NCBI RefSeq assembly: GCF_000220175.1
Contig: NZ_AFPU01000001.1
Coordinates: 372,001-436,000, forward strand
Source of the DNA: Nitrosarchaeum koreense MY1
Lineage (GTDB): Archaea; Thermoproteota; Nitrososphaeria; Nitrososphaerales; Nitrosopumilaceae
DNA length: 64,000 nt
Direction of reading: 5' to 3'
Shown: positions 10,510-17,662 of the stretch, one piece after another
Layout: each line of letters opens with the position of its first letter
Numbering within the stretch: the first letter of the stretch is position 1
Program-made: the position numbers and the translations under genes
The notes under the pieces: model-generated
What the model was told of the DNA's origin: nothing
What the model saw: only the letters and a program-made list of their open reading frames with translations
Database searches by the model: none

Positions 10510-11178
10510 TTGCAAAATTGGATTTTTGATATACGGTCTAGATCATTTGTTTTACTGGTATTTTTATTTGTAATTTTATCTATGTTGGTTTATTTTCAAA
10601 TTACAGAAGGCTTTGATCAGTCTGTAATTTCTTTTGTTGCAAATAATGATGATAATCCTGCATTAGATATTACGATGCAAATCATTACTGAAAGCGGTGA
10701 TACCATTTGGATGCTGGGTTTTGGCATATTGATGCTTTTGGTAAAAAAGACTAGAAGAATTGGAATTACTTTGATGATTTTAATCGTTTTATCCACATTG
10801 CTTACTGGATACATAAAATGTGGAGTGGACAGAGATAGGCCAGATTTTGAATATGTTGGTACTCCGTTTCCAGTTGAAATAAGTCATGATACATTTGCTT
10901 TGTTTTGTGAAGGTGGGTACAATGCTTCTTATCCCTCTGGGCATGCAGCCAGGGCAATAATATTTGGAATAGTGCTTGGCTATGCCTTATCTGAACGATT
11001 TCCTAGGGGATGTTACTTGTTGTTACTTTACCCATTATTGGTGTCGATAAGCAGGGTGTATGTTCTTCAGCATTTCCCAATGGATGTGATAGGAGGTACA
11101 GTTCTTGGAATAATGTTAGCTGGTGTAATGGCAAAAAGAACAAAATTATACAAAATATTTGAAAAATCAAAAACCTAA
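10510..11178 (+). CDS. PAP2-superfamily membrane phosphatase
   Basis: The 222-residue membrane protein has about five or six transmembrane helices and all three PAP2 motifs: KCGVDRDRP (motif 1), PSGHAARA (motif 2) and SRVYVLQHFPMD (motif 3). Enzymes of this class hydrolyse lipid phosphates such as phosphatidic acid or polyprenyl pyrophosphate. The start is TTG. It overlaps the convergent next gene by 12 bases at its 3' end. Substrate cannot be told from sequence. Confidence 0.88.
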   Translation: MQNWIFDIRSRSFVLLVFLFVILSMLVYFQITEGFDQSVISFVANNDDNPALDITMQIITESGDTIWMLGFGILMLLVKKTRRIGITLMILIVLSTLLTGYIKCGVDRDRPDFEYVGTPFPVEISHDTFALFCEGGYNASYPSGHAARAIIFGIVLGYALSERFPRGCYLLLLYPLLVSISRVYVLQHFPMDVIGGTVLGIMLAGVMAKRTKLYKIFEKSKT

Positions 11179-11478
11179 TTCTGTTAATATTTTATTGCTA
11201 ATCAAGACTATGGCATAATGATCTTTGTCGTGATGATATGTCCAATATTTTATATCTCTGATTTCATTTTTTTGTCTAAGCCCATGTGTGACACCTGTTG
11301 TCACGGTGTATCCAATTCTTTTTGCAATCTTTGCTTCCTTTGGCATTAGAACTTTGAAGCCTTCTTTTTGATTATTGAACCCAATTTTTACCATATCATC
11401 AACAGCATCTGATGCATCTTTGACATCTTTGAGATCATACGTCTTAGCTATTGGCAAGTCTTTTGGATGAAAATCCAT
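11167..11478 (-). CDS. Conserved hypothetical protein, 103 aa
   Basis: A soluble alpha/beta protein with no motif I can name. It begins MDFHPKDLPIAKTYDL and has a charged middle and a YHHDKDHYAIVLISNK strand near the end. No signal peptide or membrane segment. It converges on the PAP2 gene (12-base overlap) and diverges from the H1-like gene. Function unknown. Confidence 0.65.
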   Translation of the reverse strand: MDFHPKDLPIAKTYDLKDVKDASDAVDDMVKIGFNNQKEGFKVLMPKEAKIAKRIGYTVTTGVTHGLRQKNEIRDIKYWTYHHDKDHYAIVLISNKILTELGF

Positions 11479-11604
11479 TCTTTTTTAATAATTCTTTATA
11501 CTAATATTTTTTTAAAAATCTATTTCTGCGATCAATGTATGTTAATTTTCTTAACTGGTAAGTCAAATCATGATTATATTCATAACTTAACCGACGGATT
11601 TGTC

Positions 11605-12537
11605 TTGAATCAAATATTGGCATCACTAGAAAAATTAGTAGTTAAACTAAGACAAAAGAAACAACAAGCAACTAATTTAAGAAAACAGTCTGAAAGACAA
11701 CTCCAACAGTTGCGATCACTTGAAAGAAGATCGTCATCAGGTTTACACTCTATTGATAGAAAAATTGAATCTGAAAAGGAAGATGTAACCGATGTCTCTG
11801 GAGTACTTAATCAAAAAACATCCCAATTAGAAAGTATTGAAAGATTAATTGCGTCTGCAAACGAGCGTTTAAACAGTGAAAAAGAATCTTTAACTAATTT
11901 TGAACAAGAACTGGAATTTGCTAAAAATCCCGAAGAGGAACAAAATGCAAAATTTAGAATTAATACAATTCAAGATCATATTCAGGAACTGGAATCTGAG
12001 ATAAAAATCAGGGAAAAAATGGCAAAAAAGATCACCGATGAGGTCGCACAAATCAATGATGTTAAATCAAAAATAAGCACAAAAATCCAAAAACAGGCCA
12101 AATCTAAACCCTCTTTGCGAGAAAAAATGAGTGCCAGTCGTAAGGCTGCTGAAAAACTGACTAAGGATTTAGAGAAAAAAACTAAAGCTGAGGCAGCGGC
12201 TGCAAAAGCACTTGAAAAAGCGTCTTCTACTCTTCAGGCAATATTGGCTAAAAAACGAAAATTATCAAAACTAAAAGCTGCAAAGAAAGCATCAAAGAAA
12301 AAGTCCAAAGCTCCAGCAAAGAAAGCATCAAAGAAAAAGTCCAAAGCTCCAGCAAAGAAAGCATCAAAGAAAAAGTCCAAAGCTCCAGCAAAGAAAGCAT
12401 CAAAGAAAAAGTCCAAAGCTCCAGCAAAGAAGGCATCAAAGAAAAAGTCCAAAGCTCCAGCAAAGAAGGCATCAAAGAAAAAGTCCAAAGCTCCAGCAAA
12501 GAAGGCATCAAAGAAAAAGTCAAAATCTAGAAAGTAA
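11605..12537 (+). CDS. Coiled-coil protein with histone H1-like Lys-rich tail
   Basis: From about residue 10 to 225 this is a long coiled coil rich in Lys, Glu and Gln. The last 85 residues are seven copies of a KKASKKKSKAPA unit, closely resembling the lysine/alanine tails of histone H1 and bacterial H1-like proteins. It probably binds DNA or RNA through the tail and oligomerises through the coil. The frame is open from 11467, but that stretch overlaps the divergent gene's start and encodes a hydrophobic non-coil segment. I chose the TTG at 11605, which has a TATA-like ATTATATT about 26-30 bases upstream; ATG 11539 is the alternative. Confidence 0.75.
   Translation: MNQILASLEKLVVKLRQKKQQATNLRKQSERQLQQLRSLERRSSSGLHSIDRKIESEKEDVTDVSGVLNQKTSQLESIERLIASANERLNSEKESLTNFEQELEFAKNPEEEQNAKFRINTIQDHIQELESEIKIREKMAKKITDEVAQINDVKSKISTKIQKQAKSKPSLREKMSASRKAAEKLTKDLEKKTKAEAAAAKALEKASSTLQAILAKKRKLSKLKAAKKASKKKSKAPAKKASKKKSKAPAKKASKKKSKAPAKKASKKKSKAPAKKASKKKSKAPAKKASKKKSKAPAKKASKKKSKSRK
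12280..12531 (+). repeat. Seven tandem 36-bp repeats coding a Lys/Ala tail
   Basis: Seven contiguous 36-bp units encode the 12-residue repeat of the H1-like protein. Units 1-4 carry GCAAAGAAAGC at their start and units 5-7 carry GCAAAGAAGGC, so the array has two sub-blocks, consistent with recent unequal duplication. The last unit has diverged (AAATCTAGA instead of AAAGCTCCA). Confidence 0.95.
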
Positions 12538-12615
12538 TTTTATCTCATTTAGATAACATCTCTCAGAAATATCGTTAGTGTTAAAGTAGGCCTTATCTTT
12601 AGAATTTTAATTAAA

Positions 12616-13221
12616 ATGAAAAAACGTGGTCCTATAATTGGTATTTCTGGTTTAGTGCTAGTGATTGTATCTCTTTTGATTATCGTATCTGTTTTTCCAA
12701 CTTCTAGTTTTACTGATGGAGATTTTTATGCTCCTTCTATGTTTGAAGGAATGTTTAATCAAATATCTGAAAAAATCTCAATTTATCCAGGTGGGTTAGG
12801 ATATTATTCTTACAGTCCAAAATCTTATGACATTCCTTTGTTATGGGGAGTTCAGATACTTGACTATGATAATGGGGATAATCTTTCAATATCAATTTCT
12901 AATATTTATGGAGATGATTTCGGTGTATTTCCACAAGATGGTCCAATAATTTTTGAGATGCTAGAAATTACTAAATCTGACACATTAAACTTTGAAATTC
13001 AAAATCATGGTTCTAGAATGGTTGATGTTGTAGTGATGATTTCTGAAGATCCTGATAATTCTAATGGGTTATCAAATCCAAATTCTCCATTTATAAATAA
13101 AATTTTACCTTTAGCAATATCTGGTATTTTATTGATTTTTGGTATTTTTATGTTAATTATAGGGATTATTTTATACTTTATAGACTGGAAAAATATCCAA
13201 AACAATAAACGAAGTTTCTGA
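12616..13221 (+). CDS. Membrane protein with N- and C-terminal TM helices
   Basis: The 201-residue product has a transmembrane helix at about residues 8-28 and another at about 165-190, with a roughly 130-residue extracytoplasmic domain between them, predicted beta-rich. The C-terminal tail is basic (DWKNIQNNKR). No known enzymatic motif. Family-level function is unknown. Confidence 0.7.
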   Translation: MKKRGPIIGISGLVLVIVSLLIIVSVFPTSSFTDGDFYAPSMFEGMFNQISEKISIYPGGLGYYSYSPKSYDIPLLWGVQILDYDNGDNLSISISNIYGDDFGVFPQDGPIIFEMLEITKSDTLNFEIQNHGSRMVDVVVMISEDPDNSNGLSNPNSPFINKILPLAISGILLIFGIFMLIIGIILYFIDWKNIQNNKRSF

Positions 13222-13286
13222 ATGATTATTTTGCTTAAATTATAATTTTTGAAACTAGTTGATGAGTAAAAAATCTACATTAAAAA

Positions 13287-13592
13287 TTACTGTGGATTAA
13301 TTTCCATCTTGCCGAATTTGCCTTTTGTTAAGGAAACTTCTCCTTTGAATTCATTTGTGTATCCATTTGTAATTACTACTGTATCTCCTACATTTACTGC
13401 TTTAATATCATCTCCCCATAATGTTAGTTTCATGTCATCTGCACCGTCAGATATTACTGCATCGCATACATCAACAGTACCACCTGTCTTGAGATTCACT
13501 GTTCTTGGTTCTCCTTTACTTTTTACTTCAGCTTTAAGATTAATACCGCTTCGCATTTTTTTTACTTCTGCTACTGATTGAAATTCTGCCAT
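13287..13592 (-). CDS. OB-fold nucleic-acid-binding protein (RPA-like)
   Basis: About 101 residues forming a single OB-fold: AEVKSKGEPRTVNLKTGG, then VCDAVISDGADDMKLTLWGDD and VNVGDTVVITNGY. This is the pattern of archaeal RPA/SSB-type OB domains that bind single-stranded DNA. The frame opens at 13616, but the internal ATG at 13592 (MAEFQSV) is the more likely start. It stands alone facing the phasin-like gene. Confidence 0.8.
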   Translation of the reverse strand: MAEFQSVAEVKKMRSGINLKAEVKSKGEPRTVNLKTGGTVDVCDAVISDGADDMKLTLWGDDIKAVNVGDTVVITNGYTNEFKGEVSLTKGKFGKMEINPQ

Positions 13593-13812
13593 GTGTTTTG
13601 ACTCTAGTTTGGACAATTATAAGCTTTTTTAAATATTTTTGATTGATTAAAAAAGTTCAATTTAATCTCAAAAAATATCTTGAGATTTTCTAAACCCATT
13701 GATTTGGTAGCATGAACAATAAAAATATGTGAAAATTATGTTAATTTTAGCATTTTATGTTCGATCTGGGATAATTTCGTATTTTTGTTATAAATGACGA
13801 TTATACCCAACT

Positions 13813-13851
13813 ATTACCATTGATTACCATTTATTACCAATAATATATATA
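13813..13851 (+). promoter_or_regulatory. Triple ATTACCA operator plus TATA box
   Basis: ATTACCA occurs at 13813, 13823 and 13833, exactly 10 bp apart, so all three copies face the same side of the helix. They abut a TATA-like run (TAATATATATAT, 13840-13851) that lies about 25 bases before the ATG at 13873. This looks like a cooperative activator or repressor site for the phasin-like gene. Confidence 0.7.
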
Positions 13852-13872
13852 TCCCAATATGAAATCAATGGC

Positions 13873-14301
13873 ATGAATACACAAAACCCACAATCAAATC
13901 AGTCGGGTAATGCATATTCAATGTACAAGCAAAATGTTCAAAAATACTTTGAAAACGTTACAAAAAATGTACCACAGTATTTTCAATCAATGACCCATTT
14001 GCAAGAAGAATGTGTCAAAGCTTGCGAAAAAACAATCGATGCTTCACTCTCAATGCAGCAAGAATTTGCAAAAAAGAATGGTCTTTCAACTGAAATTCCA
14101 GATGCAATGAAAACTACATTTGTAGATATTAACAAGCAAGTTGTTCAAGCAAATACTGTCCAAAATCAAATTGTAAAAACCACAATTGATGCAACAGTAC
14201 AAAATATCAAAACATTCAATGATAACGTAAGTGCTTTTGCTGACTTGAATAGAAACATTGTCCAATCTTGGATAACCCCATTCACACAAGTAAAAAACTA
14301 G
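13873..14301 (+). CDS. Phasin-like protein
   Basis: The 142-residue helical protein has the phasin_2-like pattern: MYKQNVQKYFENV, then a long amphipathic coil low in charge and rich in Gln, Asn, Thr and Val. Phasins coat polyhydroxyalkanoate granules. No PHA synthase gene is next to it in this window, so the granule role is inferred from resemblance only. It is a single-gene unit preceded by three phased ATTACCA boxes and a TATA box; the ATG appears leaderless. Confidence 0.65.
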   Translation: MNTQNPQSNQSGNAYSMYKQNVQKYFENVTKNVPQYFQSMTHLQEECVKACEKTIDASLSMQQEFAKKNGLSTEIPDAMKTTFVDINKQVVQANTVQNQIVKTTIDATVQNIKTFNDNVSAFADLNRNIVQSWITPFTQVKN

Positions 14302-14559
14302 TGTGAGTGATTTTTCTTTTTTATTTTTTACATCTTATTTTATGATCTTTTACCCTTATAATCACTAATTACCAAGTGAGATTTTGGGTTTATCCTATTT
14401 TATTTTTTCACAAAACGTATTATCTTTATTTTTTAAACTATTTTTGTAATGTTTCATACTTGGAAAATATATTCTAAAAAACTCTTGACATTTTACGATC
14501 TTTTCTCAAATTTTAATCCAATAGCAATCGAAAAATATCGGTCATTATTGAGTCTCATT

Positions 14560-14661
14560 GCAGAGGTATCGAAGCCCGGTCAACCGAGAAGGACTCAAGA
14601 TCCTCAAAAATAGGAAATCCTTTCTCTCAGGAGTTCGTGGGTTCAAATCCCACCCTCTGCA
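14560..14661 (+). tRNA. tRNA-Leu(CAA) with 17-nt intron
   Basis: The acceptor arm GCAGAGG pairs with CCTCTGC, and GTGGG-TTCAAAT-CCCAC forms the T arm. A long variable arm (CTC-TCAG-GAG) marks a class II tRNA. The anticodon stem AAGGA (14589-14593) pairs with TCCTT (14618-14622) once a 17-base insert at about 14600-14616 is removed, leaving loop CTCAAGA with anticodon CAA at 14596-14598. The intron is at the canonical 37/38 site. CCA is not encoded; the discriminator A is at 14661. Confidence 0.95.
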
Positions 14662-14706
14662 CTATCCTCTTAAAATTCTGAAAATATTCGATATTTTTTG
14701 AAAAAT

Positions 14707-14829
14707 TTAGGCTACGATTTGTTTTACTTTGGTAATGGAATGTTTTGAAATTTTTTTGTGCATCATTGCAATATTTTCATCTTTGAATGTAAGATTGCAT
14801 CTAAAACATTTCCATCTTCCTTCTGCCAT
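14707..14829 (-). CDS. Small C2H2-type zinc-finger protein, 40 aa
   Basis: The protein begins MAEGRWKCFRCNLTF and continues to MHKKISKH, giving a C-x2-C...H-x5-H single zinc finger of a type common in thaumarchaea. The frame is open further upstream, but a TATA-like CTTATAA near 14851-14857 lies about 26 bases before this ATG, supporting the short form. Possible DNA-binding or protein-binding regulator. Confidence 0.7.
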   Translation of the reverse strand: MAEGRWKCFRCNLTFKDENIAMMHKKISKHSITKVKQIVA

Positions 14830-15016
14830 GTGTTGTATATGCGTAATTTGCTTATAAGTATATTGAACGATTGATGCAATTTCTTCCAATTTCTGATCAT
14901 TGATCTGTTTTTTTTGTAATTTTTTGTCTTTTTACGATCATTTTGTTGTATTTTCATGCTTAAAGTTCAATCCAAGGGTTTAGAAATAAAAAAATCGTGA
15001 TTATATCGAAGATAAG

Positions 15017-15634
15017 TTGGATATTTTAGAAATTATTACCGAGTTTTCTTATTTTGGAATTTTTCTTATTCTCATTGGAGTAAATGCTTCTCCAATACTA
15101 GTGCCCCCGACATGGATTATTCTATCATCATTTTATGCATTAGACCCAAGTTTGAATTTGATGACCCTTTCAATAATTGGAGCAACTGGAGCAACAATTG
15201 GAAGATTCATTTTAAAAAACATAAGTAGTTATTTTAGAAAATTTGTAGGTTCTGAACAACAATCCAATCTTGATATAATCGGTGATTTTCTTAATAGAAA
15301 AAAACATGGATACTTTATTGCATCTTTTCTATTTGGAGCTACCCCACTTCCTAGTAACATGTTGTTTATTACATATGGCTTGATGAGGGCAAAAAGTTTT
15401 GGATTGTATGTTGGATTTTGGTTTGGAAGGGCTTTATCTTATTATGTAATGTTGTCTATCAGTAATATTGTTTTAACCCCTCTTCTTGAAATTTTTGAAG
15501 AACGCTATATTGGAATTTTATTATTAGATGGAATAAGTATTGGTACTGTTATATTTTTTACCTCAATTAATTGGGCCCATTTAATTACATACAAAAAATT
15601 AAAATTTGTAAGGCCAAGGCTGTGGAGATTTTAA
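15017..15634 (+). CDS. VTT/DedA-like membrane protein
   Basis: The 205-residue integral membrane protein has about five hydrophobic segments and the re-entrant motif region GATGATIGRFI together with FLFGATPLPSNMLF, resembling VTT/DedA (SNARE-associated) proteins linked to lipid scrambling or transport. The start is TTG. It ends one base before the HD hydrolase gene, so the two are probably co-transcribed. Confidence 0.7.
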   Translation: MDILEIITEFSYFGIFLILIGVNASPILVPPTWIILSSFYALDPSLNLMTLSIIGATGATIGRFILKNISSYFRKFVGSEQQSNLDIIGDFLNRKKHGYFIASFLFGATPLPSNMLFITYGLMRAKSFGLYVGFWFGRALSYYVMLSISNIVLTPLLEIFEERYIGILLLDGISIGTVIFFTSINWAHLITYKKLKFVRPRLWRF

Positions 15635-15635
15635 T

Positions 15636-16259
15636 ATGGACGTTGTAAATTTGTTAAAAAAGGAAGTACGAGGGTTAATAGATAATGATTCTGCACACGA
15701 CTTTGCTCATATAATGCGTGTGTATAAAAATGCCCAAATGATATGTAAAAAAGAACGAGTAAACAAAAAACTTGTTCTCTGCGCAGTTTTACTTCACGAT
15801 ATAGTCTCATATCCAAAGTCTGACAAACGCTCAAAACTTTCTTCAATACAAAGTGCTGCAAAATCAAAAAAAATTTTAAAAAAATTTAATTTTGATAATG
15901 AAGAAATTCAAATAATTTCTGATGCCATACATGATCATAGTTTCTCTCAAAATAAAATTCCTTCAACAATAGTTGGTAAAATTCTTCAGGATGCCGATAG
16001 ATTGGATGCCATTGGAGCGATAGGAATTGCTCGAGTTTTTGCAGTTGGTGGTTCTGAAAAAAGACCATTTTATAATGTAAAAGATCCATTTTGTAAAAAT
16101 AGACTTCCAGACGATAAAATTTGGACCCTGGATCATTTTTATCAAAAACTGCTCCAATTGGAATCCCTCATGAATACACAATCTGGTAAAATTGAGGCTA
16201 AAAAAAGAACCAAAATTTTGAATAATTTTTTGAATCAACTAAAAAATGAAATTCAATAG
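15636..16259 (+). CDS. HD-domain phosphohydrolase (YpgQ-like)
   Basis: The 207-residue protein carries the metal-dependent HD-domain signature: HDFAHIMRV (first His), LLHDIVSYP (HD pair), AIHDHSF, and QDADRLDAIGAIGIAR (late Asp and helix). This resembles the YpgQ/YedJ subfamily, which hydrolyses nucleoside triphosphates or related substrates. It follows the VTT-like gene directly. The natural substrate is not evident. Confidence 0.85.
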   Translation: MDVVNLLKKEVRGLIDNDSAHDFAHIMRVYKNAQMICKKERVNKKLVLCAVLLHDIVSYPKSDKRSKLSSIQSAAKSKKILKKFNFDNEEIQIISDAIHDHSFSQNKIPSTIVGKILQDADRLDAIGAIGIARVFAVGGSEKRPFYNVKDPFCKNRLPDDKIWTLDHFYQKLLQLESLMNTQSGKIEAKKRTKILNNFLNQLKNEIQ

Positions 16260-16264
16260 TTGAT

Positions 16265-16447
16265 TCAATTTTTCTTGCCTCTGGCTCTTGTTCTCAAAAC
16301 CGCTTTACAACAAATACATCGAGTATCGTCCAGTGACAAAAATATACCACAAAAAGTACACCTTTTTTGTCCAATTTCATATCTGATCTTATTTGGAACT
16401 GGTTCTGCTTTATGCATCTGGCAAATTCCTTTACATGTTCTACCCAT
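16265..16447 (-). CDS. Small double zinc-knuckle protein, 60 aa
   Basis: The protein starts MGRTCKGICQMHKAEP and continues with RYEIGQKRCTFCGIFLSLDD and CICCKAVLRTR, two C-x2-C knuckles followed by a basic tail. This is a recurrent thaumarchaeal family of unknown function, probably nucleic-acid or protein binding. Its ATG overlaps the stop of a 16-codon upstream ORF (TAATG), and a GCACTAGT box lies about 90 bases upstream. Confidence 0.75.
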   Translation of the reverse strand: MGRTCKGICQMHKAEPVPNKIRYEIGQKRCTFCGIFLSLDDTRCICCKAVLRTRARGKKN

Positions 16448-16497
16448 TAAATTTCACCACAAGGATTCGTAATTGGTTCTTTTTTTGCATATTTCAT
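16447..16497 (-). CDS. Possible 16-aa leader ORF coupled to zinc protein
   Basis: A short reading frame (MKYAKKEPITNPCGEI) ends in TAA that overlaps the ATG of the next gene. A TATA-like TTTATATC near 16512-16520 sits about 20-25 bases upstream of its ATG, so the transcript may begin with it. It could be a leader peptide or a chance frame. Confidence 0.3.
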   Translation of the reverse strand: MKYAKKEPITNPCGEI

Positions 16498-16536
16498 TTA
16501 CGTGTTATATTGATATAAACTGAAATTGAATATGAG

Positions 16537-16544
16537 ACTAGTGC
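16537..16544 (-). promoter_or_regulatory. GCACTAGT box, site 1
   Basis: ACTAGTGC on the plus strand (TTAGCACTAGTC read on the minus strand). It lies between the 3' end of the CarH-like gene and the minus-strand zinc-protein unit, just upstream of that unit's TATA-like element. Same core as the sites near 17.4, 17.5 and 19.8 kb. Confidence 0.6.
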
Positions 16545-16566
16545 TAATTTTTAATTATGTTGTTTT

Positions 16567-17409
16567 TTATGTCGTTCTGATAATCTTTGGAATTTCATCC
16601 AAATTTACATCCGGAATAACGTTGGCATTAAATTTATGAGTTTTTTCAGATTGAAATGCAAATCCGCCTACTAATATTGGAATGCTATATTGATCTTTTA
16701 TTTTTTTGACTAATCTTTGACCTGCTGATATGTTGTCTTCCAAAGTTATTGAAACCAATACTATGTCTGGTTTGTTATATTCAATAAAACTAAGTATTGA
16801 TTCTGTGGGTATTGATGTTCCTATGTTGTATACTTTAAATCCCTTTATTGAAAGATAAGTCTCTAACACATCACATCCTAAATGATGCTCTTCTCCAAGT
16901 GGAACACATACTAGAATTTTCTTTTTGTTTGTATTACTTGATACTTTATCCATTATGATTTTAACTAGTGTTTGTGCAACATTACTTGCAACATGTTCTG
17001 TTGCAATGCTGATTGTATTGTTTGCCCAATCTTCTCCTATTTTATACATCACTGGTCTTAAAATCTTATCAAAAAAGTCAGCTGGATCAAAAATCTTCAT
17101 ATATTCTTCATAAATTTTTACAGATGATTGAATATCTCCCTCAGTTAATTTTTTGTAAAGTGCTTGCTTTGATTTTTTTGTTGATTCCTCTCTTTTTGTT
17201 ATATCTTTTGGATTATGTGATGCCAAAACCGCTAAAATCTTTGGATCATTTCTATAGTCTAGTGGTATGTCATCTTTAACTACTTCTGATGCTTTTCCTA
17301 AATATTTTACAATTTCTTGTTTTGATGTATTTTTTTTAGAATCCCAGACACTTTTTACTAAATATAGATAATTATCTGATTTTACTTTTTTAGCCCTAAT
17401 GTATACCAT
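16567..17409 (-). CDS. CarH/LitR-like cobalamin-binding (photo)receptor
   Basis: The 280-residue protein (from the ATG at 17409; the frame opens at 17430) has a C-terminal B12-binding Rossmann domain with E-x-H-x-x-G (EEHHLG, residues 173-178) and a helical cap domain containing W128 and, after nine residues, E138-H139 (W-x9-EH). That pair is the signature of adenosylcobalamin photoreceptors of the CarH/LitR group. The usual MerR domain is absent; instead residues 1-85 form a basic domain (YIRAKKVK, YLYLVKSVW, IVKYLGK) resembling N-terminal parts of some transposases, possibly DNA-binding. Boxes with core TAGCACTAG lie in its own promoter. A corrinoid methyltransferase subunit is a less likely alternative because of the W-x9-EH pair and the neighbours. 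Confidence 0.82.
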   Translation of the reverse strand: MVYIRAKKVKSDNYLYLVKSVWDSKKNTSKQEIVKYLGKASEVVKDDIPLDYRNDPKILAVLASHNPKDITKREESTKKSKQALYKKLTEGDIQSSVKIYEEYMKIFDPADFFDKILRPVMYKIGEDWANNTISIATEHVASNVAQTLVKIIMDKVSSNTNKKKILVCVPLGEEHHLGCDVLETYLSIKGFKVYNIGTSIPTESILSFIEYNKPDIVLVSITLEDNISAGQRLVKKIKDQYSIPILVGGFAFQSEKTHKFNANVIPDVNLDEIPKIIRTT

Positions 17410-17426
17410 GTAAATTTTTATTATAT

Positions 17427-17466
17427 GCACTATTTAATTAATGCTAACTTTTACATCTAGTGCTAA
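17427..17466 (-). promoter_or_regulatory. Autoregulatory box cluster of the CarH-like gene
   Basis: On the minus strand: TTAGCACTAG (17457-17466), TTAGCA (17442-17447) and an inverted TAGTGC (17427-17432). They lie just downstream of a TATA-like GGTATAAAAA (about 17469-17478) and before the ATG at 17409, so a bound protein would block transcription start. This suggests autorepression. Confidence 0.6.
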
Positions 17467-17532
17467 ATTTTTTATACCTTAAATGAAATTAGCCTTGTTT
17501 TGAAACATATTTTCGATTTTTATTAGTATTTG

Positions 17533-17559
17533 GCACTAGTCATTTACTGTAGCACTAGT
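17533..17559 (+). promoter_or_regulatory. Two direct GCACTAGT boxes before the SDR gene
   Basis: GCACTAGT at 17533-17540 and again at 17552-17559, start to start 19 bp, about two helical turns. The second runs directly into TTTAAATAAT, a possible TATA element for the SDR gene at 17663. Each half is part of the self-complementary core ACTAGT. Confidence 0.65.
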
Positions 17560-17662
17560 TTAAATAATTAATTTGATTAAGCGTTTTTATGCACTTTTTC
17601 TATGATTTGCAGTTATCTTATTTGAAAATAGGTGTATCAAGTAATCTCAAATTAAATAAATC

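Noticed and set aside
12234-12523. Two long minus-strand frames with repeated residues
   Set aside because: They are mirror images of the 36-bp repeats of the H1-like gene and encode only hydrophobic repeats.
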